Shown here: piece after piece, positions 8,397 through 15,478 of the stretch
Layout of the letters: each line of letters starts with the position of its first letter
Position numbering within the stretch: the first letter of the stretch is position 1
Assembly: GCA_045535815.1 (NCBI GenBank)
Contig: JAZSMJ010000074.1
Span: 1-26,416 of the forward strand
DNA: 26,416 nt
Source of the DNA: JAZSMJ01 sp045535815
Lineage (GTDB): Bacteria > Bacillota > Clostridia > Oscillospirales > CAG-272
Direction of reading: 5' to 3'
The notes under the pieces: generated by a model
Databases searched by the model: none
The model's input: the letters and a program-made list of their open reading frames with translations, nothing else
Told to the model about the DNA's origin: nothing
Program-made: the position numbers and the translations under genes

Positions 8397-8584
8397 GGGG
8401 AGGGTCTTTTTACAAAAAGACCCTCCCCATACCCCACCCCAAAAACTTTTGGGGATATTTTCTTTGGTAAGTGCGTACATAGTGCTTTTACATAGAGCAT
8501 CTTGTTTGCACAAACCAATGTTAATGCCCCGAAGTTTTTTGGAAGGGGGTTCGGGGGAAGACTTTTTGTAAAAAGACTTCCCCC
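8397..8584. repeat. MITE-like element: two related inverted arms, each with its own hairpin
   Basis: The left arm (8397-8454) has a perfect 15-bp hairpin (8397-8428, loop of two) and a second hairpin CCCCAAAA/TTTTGGGG (8437-8454). The right arm (8527-8584), read on the other strand, repeats the same order: a 15-bp hairpin with one A:A mismatch (8553-8584), then a C-rich stretch and an AAAAAACTTC block (8527-8550). Several stem positions differ between the arms but are changed on both sides, so pairing is kept. The 70 bases between (8455-8526) hold nothing I recognise. No coding potential is seen. It could act as a transcription end, an RNA structure, or a non-autonomous mobile repeat. Confidence 0.65.
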
Positions 8585-8609
8585 GTATGTATCGTCCATC
8601 CTTCAAATC

Positions 8610-8635
8610 AAAAAACCGCCTCATTCGAGGCGGTT
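8610..8635 (-). terminator. Rho-independent terminator of the surface-protein gene
   Basis: On the minus strand AACCGCCTC pairs with GAGGCGGTT around a GAAT loop, followed directly by six T (8610-8615). It lies about 35 bases past the stop codon at 8671. The plus-strand version ends in GTTGTTTT and is weaker. Confidence 0.85.
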
Positions 8636-8670
8636 TGTTGTTTTAAGTATTGATTATAGATTCAATCAGA

Positions 8671-9942
8671 TTAGAGAGCTCTGTTCTTCTTGAATACTAC
8701 AACGCTTGCTGCTGCGAGAGCAACGAGAGCAACTACGACTGCAACTGTGATAGCGTCGCTTGTCTGAGCTGCTTCTTCCTTAACTTCTTCAGTAACTTCT
8801 TCCTTAACTTCTTCAGTTACTTCTTCAGTTACTTCTTCTGTAACTTCTTCTGTTACTTCTTCTGTTACTTCTTCTGTTACTTCTTCTTCAGCTGCTTCGA
8901 GTTCAACTGTAGAGTAGATGTAAACGTCCTTAACTTCAACAGTCATTTCAGCACCTTCTGCGGGGTTGAAGTAAATTCTGCAGTAGTTAACTGCATCCCA
9001 GTACATACCGCCGAATCTGGATTCCCAATCCTCTACTTCAGAAAGTTCGTCAAAGCTGAGATAAAGGTCGTTCCAACCTTCAACGAGTTCGATGTCCTTA
9101 AACTTCCAGTTGATTTCCTGAGCATCGGGAGCTCCGGAAGAGGAAATCTCTACCTGACCGTTTCCGATCGCTGCGGGATCAGCACAGTAAACGCTGAGGT
9201 GAACACCACCGTTGTCCTTGTAGTTTGTGAGGTCGTAAGGACCGAATGCTGCTGTAACTGCAACGATGTCAGCAGTAGATGTCTGAGCTGCTGATGAATC
9301 TGCGATAACGAGCTTGCCGTAAACGCCTTCAGTTGTTTCTTCAGCAACTTCTTCTGTTACTTCTTCAGTAACTTCTTCTGTTACTTCTTCTGTAACTTCT
9401 TCTGTTACTTCTTCTGTAGCTACTTCACCTTCAACAAATGCTACAACATCATCTACAGCAATTGTGAGGTCTGTTCCGTACTGGAAGTATCTAAGGTAGT
9501 TGATAGCAGTAAGGTCAGCAGATGTCTTGGAAGCATCAGAGAAGTTGAGTGTGAGGTCGTTCCAACCTGTTGTAACAAGCTCAGAAACCTGCCAAGAGTG
9601 AACTGCACCACCGTCAAAGTTAGAAGCGAGGTCGAGCTGACCCTGACCTTCACCTGTAACGATGGAATAAACATCACTTACATAAAGGGAAACCTTGATA
9701 GCACCGTCAGCATATCCGCTGATGTCAACAGGCGCGCCTGACCAACATACTACAGGGCAACCTGCGTTAGAAGCCTTAACAGCAGTGTGACCGCCGTCAG
9801 TAAATACTTCTACTGAATCTGCTCCCCAAGAGCCATCAATTGAGTCTGCACTCCAGATAGTCAATGTAGCTGCGCTTACGGAAATAGCAAGAACAACAAC
9901 AAAAGCTACCATGAGAGTTGCGAGTTTTGCAAATCTTTTCAT
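8671..9942 (-). CDS. Secreted, membrane-anchored surface protein with two beta-rich domains and VTEE linkers
   Basis: This protein of 423 residues is exported and cell-surface attached. A signal peptide covers about the first 25 residues (MKRFAKLATLMVAFVVV...SVSA). Domain 1 (about 25-170) and domain 2 (about 205-350) share a pattern, GWNDL-x-L-x-F, then NY-x-R, then a closing strand ending in DV, and look like carbohydrate-binding-module-type beta sandwiches. Linker 1 has five VTEE units plus variants (9325-9420); linker 2 has nine VTEE/VKEE units (8773-8880). The C terminus is QTSD, a hydrophobic segment and KKNRAL, resembling a sortase-type anchor but without a recognisable LPxTG. ATG 9942 is chosen over one six codons upstream because GGAGG precedes it. 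Codon use differs from neighbours (few ATA, many AAC/GTT/GCT), suggesting high expression. The ligand is unknown. Confidence 0.75.
   Translation of the reverse strand: MKRFAKLATLMVAFVVVLAISVSAATLTIWSADSIDGSWGADSVEVFTDGGHTAVKASNAGCPVVCWSGAPVDISGYADGAIKVSLYVSDVYSIVTGEGQGQLDLASNFDGGAVHSWQVSELVTTGWNDLTLNFSDASKTSADLTAINYLRYFQYGTDLTIAVDDVVAFVEGEVATEEVTEEVTEEVTEEVTEEVTEEVAEETTEGVYGKLVIADSSAAQTSTADIVAVTAAFGPYDLTNYKDNGGVHLSVYCADPAAIGNGQVEISSSGAPDAQEINWKFKDIELVEGWNDLYLSFDELSEVEDWESRFGGMYWDAVNYCRIYFNPAEGAEMTVEVKDVYIYSTVELEAAEEEVTEEVTEEVTEEVTEEVTEEVTEEVKEEVTEEVKEEAAQTSDAITVAVVVALVALAAASVVVFKKNRAL
8773..8880 (-). repeat. Nine 12-bp tandem units coding VTEE/VKEE
   Basis: Tandem units of 12 bp built on GTAACTTCTTCT/GTTACTTCTTCT (plus-strand view), six coding VTEE, then VKEE, VTEE, VKEE. 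Gain or loss of whole units would keep the reading frame, so linker length could vary between strains. Confidence 0.9.
9325..9420 (-). repeat. Eight 12-bp tandem units coding ATEE, five VTEE, VAEE, TTEG
   Basis: This is the same 12-bp unit type as at 8773-8880, here separating the two beta-rich domains. The outer units are degenerate (ATEE, VAEE, TTEG) and the five inner ones are exact at the protein level. Confidence 0.88.
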
Positions 9943-9964
9943 GACTTTAAAGTCCTCCATTAAA

Positions 9965-10007
9965 AAATTTAATTAAATTTTATTAACAATTGCTTGCGCA
10001 TTGTCAA
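9965..10007 (-). promoter_or_regulatory. Possible second promoter (P2) and AT palindrome before the surface-protein gene
   Basis: On the minus strand TTGACA (10002-10007) and TAATAA (9980-9985) are 16 bp apart, just upstream of the gene. A perfect 16-bp palindrome AAATTTAATTAAATTT (9965-9980) abuts the -10. This promoter is weaker than P1 at 10120-10148. Confidence 0.4.
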
Positions 10008-10119
10008 ACAATTACTAATCTTGATTATGTACGGCAATAAGCCTCCCAAGCTATTTTTTTGTATTATTTGACAAAAAAAAGAATGGGAATTTCACGTCAA
10101 AGTGTAATCTTATACTTAC

Positions 10120-10148
10120 ATTATATCCATATAAGGTCTGCTTGTCAA
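10120..10148 (-). promoter_or_regulatory. Full-consensus sigma-A promoter (P1) of the surface-protein gene
   Basis: On the minus strand TTGACA (10143-10148) and TATAAT (10120-10125) are exactly 17 bp apart, a perfect match to the housekeeping consensus. The predicted start near 10113 gives a leader of about 170 bases before ATG 9942. The leader contains no riboswitch class I recognise, but has TTTGAC/GTCAAA complementary stretches. Confidence 0.8.
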
Positions 10149-10193
10149 GACATAATGATAAAAAAAATTTTGAAAAAGTTAACAAAAATCATC

Positions 10194-11633
10194 TCATTTT
10201 TTCCACACACTCGGAGAAAAGAGTATCAGAATAGGATAAAGCTCAAGCCTTCCGGCGAGCATATCGAACGAAAGGATCAGCTTTGACAGATCGGAAAGTG
10301 CCGAGAAATTGCTGACCGGGCCTACCGTACCGAGACCGGGGCCGACGTTGTTTATGCAGGTCACGACCGAGGTGAACGACTCGACAACGCCTATGCTGTC
10401 GAGCGATACGACGAATATCGACACAGCCATAGTGAGCATATACACCACGAAGAAGTTGATAACTCCACTCGACACCGTTTTGTCGACGGTCTTTCTGTCT
10501 ATCTTGACGGTGTTAACCGAATGGGGAAGCAGAACCTTTCTGACCTCAGCTGCAGCTGACTTTGCGAGTATCATTATTCTGGTCACCTTCATACCGCCGC
10601 CCGTGGAGCCGACGCATCCGCCGACGAACATAAGCATGACCAGAACCGTTTTGGAAAAGGTCGGCCAGCTATCAAAGTTTGCCGTAGCAAATCCGGTGGT
10701 AGACATAAGACTTGCAACGTGGAAGGCAGAATCTCTGAACGCCTCAGACAGACTGCCGTACATACTTGAAATATTCACCGTTATGATTGCAACCGAAACG
10801 GCGATGATACCGAAATACCATCTGAGCTCCTCGTTTTTGAATATATCCCTCGCCCTGCCGATAAGCAGAATATAGAACATGTTGAAATTGACACCGAAAA
10901 GAAACATAAACACGGTTATGACCCACTCGATATAGGGCGAATCGAAATGCGCTATACTTGCGTTATACGAGGAAAAGCCTCCCGTACCGCCGTTAGTAAA
11001 GGCGTGAGTGACTGCATCGTAGAGCGACATTCCGCCAAACAGCAGAAATACCATTTCGATGGCAGTAAGGCCGAGATAGATAGCGTAAAGAATACGGGCG
11101 TTTATGCTCATTTTGGAAACGAGCTTACCGACCGACGGACCCGGCACCTCTGCACGCATCAGATGCATGGAATAGGTCTTTGACCTGGGCATTACGGCAA
11201 ACATAAACACCAGAACTCCCATACCGCCTATCCACTGAGTGAAGGCACGCCAGAAAAGAATGCCTTTAGGAAGCACTTCTATATCGGTAATTATGGTAGC
11301 TCCGGTCGTGGTAAATCCAGACACCGTTTCAAAAAAGGCGTCGATATAGCTCGGGATAGAGCCGCTTATATAAAAAGGAAGCGCACCGAAAAGACTGAGA
11401 GTCAGCCAGGCAAGACCGACTATAACAAGACCGTCCTTTGCGAATATCTCGGATTTTTTGGGCTTTTTTATATTAAGAAGCACACCTGCGGCAAAGAGAA
11501 TGAGTATAGTCCACAGAAAAGACCAGCCCTGCGCCTCGCCGTACCAGACTGAAACGAGCAAAGGAAGAGTCATAAGTATCGCCTCGGCAAGCAGGAACCT
11601 GCCGAGCAGATTGAGGATCATTTTGAAATTCAT
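10194..11633 (-). CDS. trkH: TrkH/KtrB-family potassium uptake membrane protein
   Basis: This is the membrane subunit of a Trk/Ktr potassium transporter, about 479 residues with some ten hydrophobic segments. Pore-loop signatures are visible: VSGFTTTGATIITDIE near residue 105, FTNGGTGGFSSYNASI near 215, SLMSTTGFATANFDSWP near 310 and INNVGPGLGTVGP near 430. Each has the glycine-centred selectivity loop of the family. The start is taken at 11631-11633 (ATG); an in-frame GTG three codons upstream (11642) is possible. It begins only a few bases after the trkA stop, so TrkA and TrkH are cotranscribed. No hairpin terminator follows; the next element is the strong P1 promoter of the surface protein. 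Confidence 0.92.
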   Translation of the reverse strand: MNFKMILNLLGRFLLAEAILMTLPLLVSVWYGEAQGWSFLWTILILFAAGVLLNIKKPKKSEIFAKDGLVIVGLAWLTLSLFGALPFYISGSIPSYIDAFFETVSGFTTTGATIITDIEVLPKGILFWRAFTQWIGGMGVLVFMFAVMPRSKTYSMHLMRAEVPGPSVGKLVSKMSINARILYAIYLGLTAIEMVFLLFGGMSLYDAVTHAFTNGGTGGFSSYNASIAHFDSPYIEWVITVFMFLFGVNFNMFYILLIGRARDIFKNEELRWYFGIIAVSVAIITVNISSMYGSLSEAFRDSAFHVASLMSTTGFATANFDSWPTFSKTVLVMLMFVGGCVGSTGGGMKVTRIMILAKSAAAEVRKVLLPHSVNTVKIDRKTVDKTVSSGVINFFVVYMLTMAVSIFVVSLDSIGVVESFTSVVTCINNVGPGLGTVGPVSNFSALSDLSKLILSFDMLAGRLELYPILILFSPSVWKK

Positions 11634-11645
11634 CGTTTTCACCGC

Positions 11646-13013
11646 TTACTTCAATATATCTTTTATATCGTAGATATGGTTTTCCGAATCGGTAATGACC
11701 ACTACCGTATCACCCGGCTTGATAACGTCGTTTCCTCCGGGATAAATTATATCACGCTCTCTTATTATGCAGGCGATCAGAAGATTGGGCTTAAGCTGAA
11801 TATCCTTGAGCGTGATATCGGTAAGCCCCTGCGTATCAACTCCGTCGCTTATAACGAATTCTATGGCCTCCGCCTTATCGTTTACCAGCTTATAAAGGGT
11901 CTGTATACTGTGCTGTGCGGCGTTTGCCCTTGCTCTGATATATCTGAGGATCTGATTAGCGACCGTGTTTCTGGGCGACACGATGCTGTCGATGGCAACG
12001 GCGCTCAGCATTTCGGCAATATTGATACGGCTGACCTTGGTTATCACCTTTTCAACCTTTTTCTTGTTTGCGTACATGGAAAGGATTATATTTTCCTCAT
12101 CCATATCGAGAAGGGAAACGAAGGCGTCGACCTTATCTATTCCCTCTTCATTGAGCACCGCCTGATCGGTGGCGTCCGCACAGATTATCCTTGCCTTATG
12201 AAGCGCCTCGGAAAGCTCTATGCATCTCTTTTCGTCACGCTCGATAATGCTGACCGACATTCCCGACTCGATAAGCCTTTGAGCAAGATGGTATGCAATA
12301 CCACCGCCGCCGGCTATCATAACGTCCTTGGCTTTTTTGCGGAAGATGCCCATCTCCTTGAAGAAGGAGGCAAGCTCTCTGTGCGAGGCTGTAACGTAAA
12401 CCTTATCGCCTGCCCTGCACTCAAACGATCCGTCGGGTATAAATACCTCTTCCTCACGCTCAACTGCGCAGACGAGTATCTTCATCTTATATTCACGGCT
12501 TACGTCAGCCAATCTTTTGCCGACTAAGGGGTTGTCCTCCTCAAGTCTGAACTCGGCAAGCTCAAGTCTTCCCTTGGCAAAGACATCAAGCTTGATAGCC
12601 GAGGGGAATCTGAGTATTCTCGATATCTCAAGCGCCGCCTCGTAGTCCTGGTCGACTATCATATTCAGACCGAACTCACGGCGCATAAACGCATTCTGCT
12701 GTGTATACATAGGATTTCTTATCCTTGCAATTACCCTCTTGACTCCCAGCTTTTTGGCAAGCATACAGCAAAGAATGTTGAGCTCGTCGCTGGCAGTGAG
12801 GGCAATAAGCATATCGGAATGCTCTGCATCAGCCTCCTTTAAGATATCGGCATCCGCACCGTTTCCGACTATACCCATGATATCGTTGCGGTTTACTGCC
12901 TCCTCTATCTGCCGAGGATCGGTATCCACGACGCAAACGTCGTGATCCTCGCTTGAAATATACTCTATAAGCGTGTCACCGGTCTTGCCGGCGCCTACTA
13001 TAATAATACGCAT
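11646..13013 (-). CDS. trkA: TrkA-type potassium uptake regulatory subunit, two RCK domains
   Basis: TrkA is the cytoplasmic, nucleotide-binding gate of the TrkH channel. This 455-residue protein has the doubled architecture: RCK_N 1 from residue 1 (IIVGAGKTGDTLIEYIS, then VVDTDPRQIEEA), a first TrkA_C near 140-220, RCK_N 2 from about 230 (VMIAGGGGIAYHLAQRL, then IIERDEKRC), and a second TrkA_C near 375-455. The second glycine motif (GGGGIA) is shifted from the usual GxGxxG, so its nucleotide preference may differ. The start ATG at 13013 follows AGAGGT. It is 14 bases from the DUF711 stop, so the potassium system appears to share a transcript with the ACT/DUF711 pair. Confidence 0.93.
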   Translation of the reverse strand: MRIIIVGAGKTGDTLIEYISSEDHDVCVVDTDPRQIEEAVNRNDIMGIVGNGADADILKEADAEHSDMLIALTASDELNILCCMLAKKLGVKRVIARIRNPMYTQQNAFMRREFGLNMIVDQDYEAALEISRILRFPSAIKLDVFAKGRLELAEFRLEEDNPLVGKRLADVSREYKMKILVCAVEREEEVFIPDGSFECRAGDKVYVTASHRELASFFKEMGIFRKKAKDVMIAGGGGIAYHLAQRLIESGMSVSIIERDEKRCIELSEALHKARIICADATDQAVLNEEGIDKVDAFVSLLDMDEENIILSMYANKKKVEKVITKVSRINIAEMLSAVAIDSIVSPRNTVANQILRYIRARANAAQHSIQTLYKLVNDKAEAIEFVISDGVDTQGLTDITLKDIQLKPNLLIACIIRERDIIYPGGNDVIKPGDTVVVITDSENHIYDIKDILK

Positions 13014-13027
13014 ATTAACCTCTTAAA

Positions 13028-14389
13028 TCAGTTCTTTAAGCTGTGTATGGGAGCAGGGATATGACCGCCTCTTGAAATGAAGCGTGCAGGAGAATTTTTA
13101 TTCAGGCTGATTACAGGAGCGTAACCGAGAAGTCCGCCGAAGCTTACCACGTCGCCTACGTCCTTACCGTATGCGGGGATAAGTCTTACCGCAGTGGTCT
13201 TGGTGTTGGCAACGCCTATGGATATCTCGTCTGCAATAATACCGCAGATGACCTCCTCGCTGGTATCGCCGGGTATGACTATCATAACAAGTCCGACCGA
13301 GCATACCGCCGTCATAGCCTCAAGCTTTTCGAGGGTGAGCGCACCGCAGGAAACTGCGTCTATCATACCCTTATCCTCCGATACGGGTATAAATGCGCCC
13401 GAAAGACCGCCAACGCTTGAGGAAGCCATGACTCCGCCCTTCTTTACTGCGTCGTTGAGAAGCGCAAGCGCAGCAGTCGTACCGTGTCCGCCGCATCTCT
13501 CAAGACCTATCTCCTCAAGTATATGCGCAACCGAGTCTCCTATTGCGGGAGTGGGAGCAAGTGAAAGGTCAACTATACCAAACGGAACGCCCAGCATATC
13601 CGAAGCCTCTCTTGCAACCAGCTGACCGACTCTGGTTATCTTGAACGCAGTCTTCTTTATTATTTCGGCAACCTGATTTATAGGGCAGTCGCCTGCTCTC
13701 CTGAGAGCGCTTGCAACGACGCCGGGACCCGATACGCCGACGTTTATGACCGTCTCCGGCTCGCCTATACCGTGAAATGCGCCTGCCATAAATGGATTGT
13801 CGTTAGGCACGTTTGCAAAAACGACAAGCTTTGCGCATCCGATGGAATCGTTATCCCTTGTGAGATATGCGGTCTCCTTTATTATGCGACCCATTTTGGC
13901 GATAGCGTCAAGGTTGATGCCTGCCTTGGTGGATGCAACGTTTACCGACGAGCAGACCTTTCCCGTAGTGGAAAGCGCCTCGGGAATACTGTCAATAAGT
14001 CTCATTGCGGCGTTTGTAGAGCCCTTTTCAATAAGAGCACCGTATCCGCCTATAAAGTTGATGCCGAGAGCATCTGCGGCACGGTCAAGCGTTTTCGCAA
14101 TCTTTACAAAGCCGTCCTGAGACACCGCACCGCCGACAAGCGACACCGGAGTTACCGAAATGCGCTTGTTGATTATCGGTATACCGTAGCGCTTTTCAAG
14201 CTCCTGGCAAACGGGCACCAGTCTCTCGGCGCTCTTGGTTATTTTATCGTAAATATTGTCGCAAAGACGAGCCTCGTCGTCACTTACGCAATCGTAGAGC
14301 GAAATACCCATCGTAACGGTACGTATATCGAGGTTTTCCTCACGTATCATATTGATGGTTTCCATTATTTCGGAAATATTATTTATCAT
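13028..14389 (-). CDS. PFL-like family protein, DUF711 (UPF0210)
   Basis: The 453-residue protein matches the UPF0210/DUF711 family: it opens with the pattern NNISEIMETINMIREENLDI, then TVTMGISLYDC, and contains the glycine-rich EKGSTNAAMRLIDSIP, NPFMAGAFHGIGEPE and VGVSGPGVV segments. Members have a pyruvate-formate-lyase-like barrel fold but no glycyl-radical loop and no established reaction. It follows the small ACT-domain gene by about 33 bases; this adjacency is seen in streptococci and clostridia and suggests that the ACT protein regulates or partners it. The Shine-Dalgarno is weak (GGCGGT). Function is unknown; a role in amino-acid-related metabolism is a guess from the ACT partner. 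Confidence 0.88.
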   Translation of the reverse strand: MINNISEIMETINMIREENLDIRTVTMGISLYDCVSDDEARLCDNIYDKITKSAERLVPVCQELEKRYGIPIINKRISVTPVSLVGGAVSQDGFVKIAKTLDRAADALGINFIGGYGALIEKGSTNAAMRLIDSIPEALSTTGKVCSSVNVASTKAGINLDAIAKMGRIIKETAYLTRDNDSIGCAKLVVFANVPNDNPFMAGAFHGIGEPETVINVGVSGPGVVASALRRAGDCPINQVAEIIKKTAFKITRVGQLVAREASDMLGVPFGIVDLSLAPTPAIGDSVAHILEEIGLERCGGHGTTAALALLNDAVKKGGVMASSSVGGLSGAFIPVSEDKGMIDAVSCGALTLEKLEAMTAVCSVGLVMIVIPGDTSEEVICGIIADEISIGVANTKTTAVRLIPAYGKDVGDVVSFGGLLGYAPVISLNKNSPARFISRGGHIPAPIHSLKN

Positions 14390-14422
14390 ATCTGAATCTA
14401 CCGCCTTACCTTAGCTTCAACG

Positions 14423-14692
14423 TCATATCTTATGCATCGAGTTGAAGATATCCTCGTGCATAGCGTGTATCTCAAGACCGTTTTCGTGTCCGAGCTCCGT
14501 CATAATATCAACGAAATCGGTAAACGGAACGTTTATAGCGTCTATGTCCACCAGCATTATCATAGCGAAATAGTCTCTGAGTACAGTCTGCGAAATATCT
14601 ATGATATTCACCCCGTACTCACTGCACTTCATACTTACCTTTGCAATAATACCGACGTTATCAAGTCCGGTAACAGTTATTACAGCCTTCAT
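14423..14692 (-). CDS. ACT domain protein (UPF0237)
   Basis: A stand-alone 89-residue ACT domain: the beta-alpha-beta start KAVITVTGLDNVGIIAKVS is followed by the YGVNIIDISQTV strand and a C-terminal helix/strand MTELGHENGLEIHAMHEDIF. ACT domains bind small ligands, mostly amino acids, and UPF0237 members are encoded next to UPF0210 (DUF711) proteins, as here. The start has GGAGG about 9 bases upstream. A promoter (TTGAAA at 14739-14744, 16 bp, TATGAT at 14717-14722) precedes it, making it the first gene of the ACT-DUF711-trkA-trkH run. Confidence 0.9.
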   Translation of the reverse strand: MKAVITVTGLDNVGIIAKVSMKCSEYGVNIIDISQTVLRDYFAMIMLVDIDAINVPFTDFVDIMTELGHENGLEIHAMHEDIFNSMHKI

Positions 14693-14716
14693 TGTTAATC
14701 CTCCGCAAAAACATTA

Positions 14717-14744
14717 ATCATATATATAATACTACACTTTTCAA
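14717..14744 (-). promoter_or_regulatory. Promoter of the ACT-DUF711-trkA-trkH run
   Basis: On the minus strand, TTGAAA (14739-14744) and TATGAT (14717-14722) have 16-bp spacing and lie about 25 bases before the start at 14692. Confidence 0.55.
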
Positions 14745-14774
14745 AATAAAGCAATAATCATTTTAAAAATATGA

Positions 14775-14803
14775 TTGAAATGGCAGTGCGTTTGTGTTAT
14801 AAT
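14775..14803 (+). promoter_or_regulatory. Sigma-A promoter of the two-TM protein gene
   Basis: TTGAAA (14775-14780) and a perfect TATAAT (14798-14803) have 17-bp spacing, about 50 bases before ATG 14854. It diverges from the ACT-gene promoter, sharing the same 160-base gap. Confidence 0.75.
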
Positions 14804-14853
14804 ATATAAATAATGAAGCAATACCGCATAAATAACTCAAAGGAAGCAAAACG

Positions 14854-15426
14854 ATGGAAGATAATTTCAGCATAAATTCGGGCTATATAGAGCACGCAGT
14901 AAAGAAAAAGGCAGACGGTAGCCTTCTTGTAAAGAAATCGCTTCTGATATCGGTATGGATAGCGTTGCCTATAGTGCTGACGCTGTTTGGCATAGTGCTC
15001 TTCAAGGGAGCGCCGACCTCGCTTCTGATAGCGCCCTTCTGGATAGCGCTGTCGGTTGCACTGGGGATGTACACCTATAGGTTCGTATCTATTGAATACG
15101 AGTATACGATAGCCTCGGGCTATATTATAGTGGATGTAATATACGGCTCAAAAAGCCGAAAGACGATGGTAGAGGTGGCGATCAAGGATATGGAGGAGCT
15201 TGCTCCCTATACTCCCGATTCCCAAAGGCTGATAGACGCAAAGGATATCGAAAAGGTATACGATGCGGTATCAGAAATGTCCGCACCCGACGTATATTAC
15301 GGTATATTCACAAATTCCAAGGGGCAGAAAAGCGTTCTCTTTTTTGAAGCGCCCGACAAAGCGCTTGCAGTACTCCGTCCCTTAAACAGAAATATGATAA
15401 TGCGCAAAAGAAACACCGCTGAGTAA
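14854..15426 (+). CDS. Two-TM membrane protein of unknown function (possibly DUF6106)
   Basis: This 190-residue protein starts with a short cytoplasmic stretch and has two adjacent hydrophobic helices at about 28-50 (SLLISVWIALPIVLTLFGIV) and 54-74 (SLLIAPFWIALSVALGMYTY). After these comes a soluble domain of about 115 residues that begins VSIEYEYTIASGYIIVDVIYG and resembles the PH-like cytoplasmic domains attached to paired helices in clostridial membrane proteins. I believe it fits the DUF6106 group, but from memory only. GGAAGC precedes the ATG at normal distance and a strong promoter lies upstream. A lipoprotein gene and alr follow, so it may be the first gene of an envelope-related transcript. 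No catalytic motif is visible. Confidence 0.75.
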   Translation: MEDNFSINSGYIEHAVKKKADGSLLVKKSLLISVWIALPIVLTLFGIVLFKGAPTSLLIAPFWIALSVALGMYTYRFVSIEYEYTIASGYIIVDVIYGSKSRKTMVEVAIKDMEELAPYTPDSQRLIDAKDIEKVYDAVSEMSAPDVYYGIFTNSKGQKSVLFFEAPDKALAVLRPLNRNMIMRKRNTAE

Positions 15427-15436
15427 AGCGTACTAA

Positions 15437-15475
15437 AAGCACCGCCGTCTGCATAGAATTATGCGGGGGGTGCTT
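15437..15475 (+). promoter_or_regulatory. Hairpin that could mask the lipoprotein Shine-Dalgarno
   Basis: AAGCACC (15437-15443) pairs with GGTGCTT (15469-15475), with an inner stem GCATA/TATGC (15451-15455 / 15460-15464). The G-run 15465-15470 that serves as ribosome site for the TTG start at 15479 falls in the 3' side of this stem. No T-run follows, so it is unlikely to be a terminator. Confidence 0.45.
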
Positions 15476-15478
15476 AGC

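Noticed and set aside
8397..8428. Hairpin after truB as a plain rho-independent terminator
   Set aside because: The stem is strong, but no T-run follows on the plus strand, and it is one half of a larger symmetric element.
8650..9294. A 214-residue plus-strand frame rich in Phe, Cys and Tyr
   Set aside because: It is the antisense of the surface-protein gene; the odd composition comes from reading the VTEE repeats backwards. It lacks a ribosome site.
8773..9420. Regular repeats that could suggest a CRISPR array
   Set aside because: Units are 12 bp, contiguous without spacers, and translate in frame as VTEE within a surface protein.
10068..10073. Plus-strand TTGACA
   Set aside because: No -10 at the right distance, and no plus-strand gene follows.
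9986..10113. Possible c-di-GMP or other riboswitch in the surface-protein leader
   Set aside because: A GGGAGGC stretch is present, but the rest of the conserved core and pairing of known classes is missing.
10309..10875. A 188-codon plus-strand frame
   Set aside because: It lies wholly antisense to trkH, whose family signatures are clear, and has no ribosome site or recognisable domain.
11676..12527. A 283-codon plus-strand frame
   Set aside because: It is antisense to trkA and without family resemblance.
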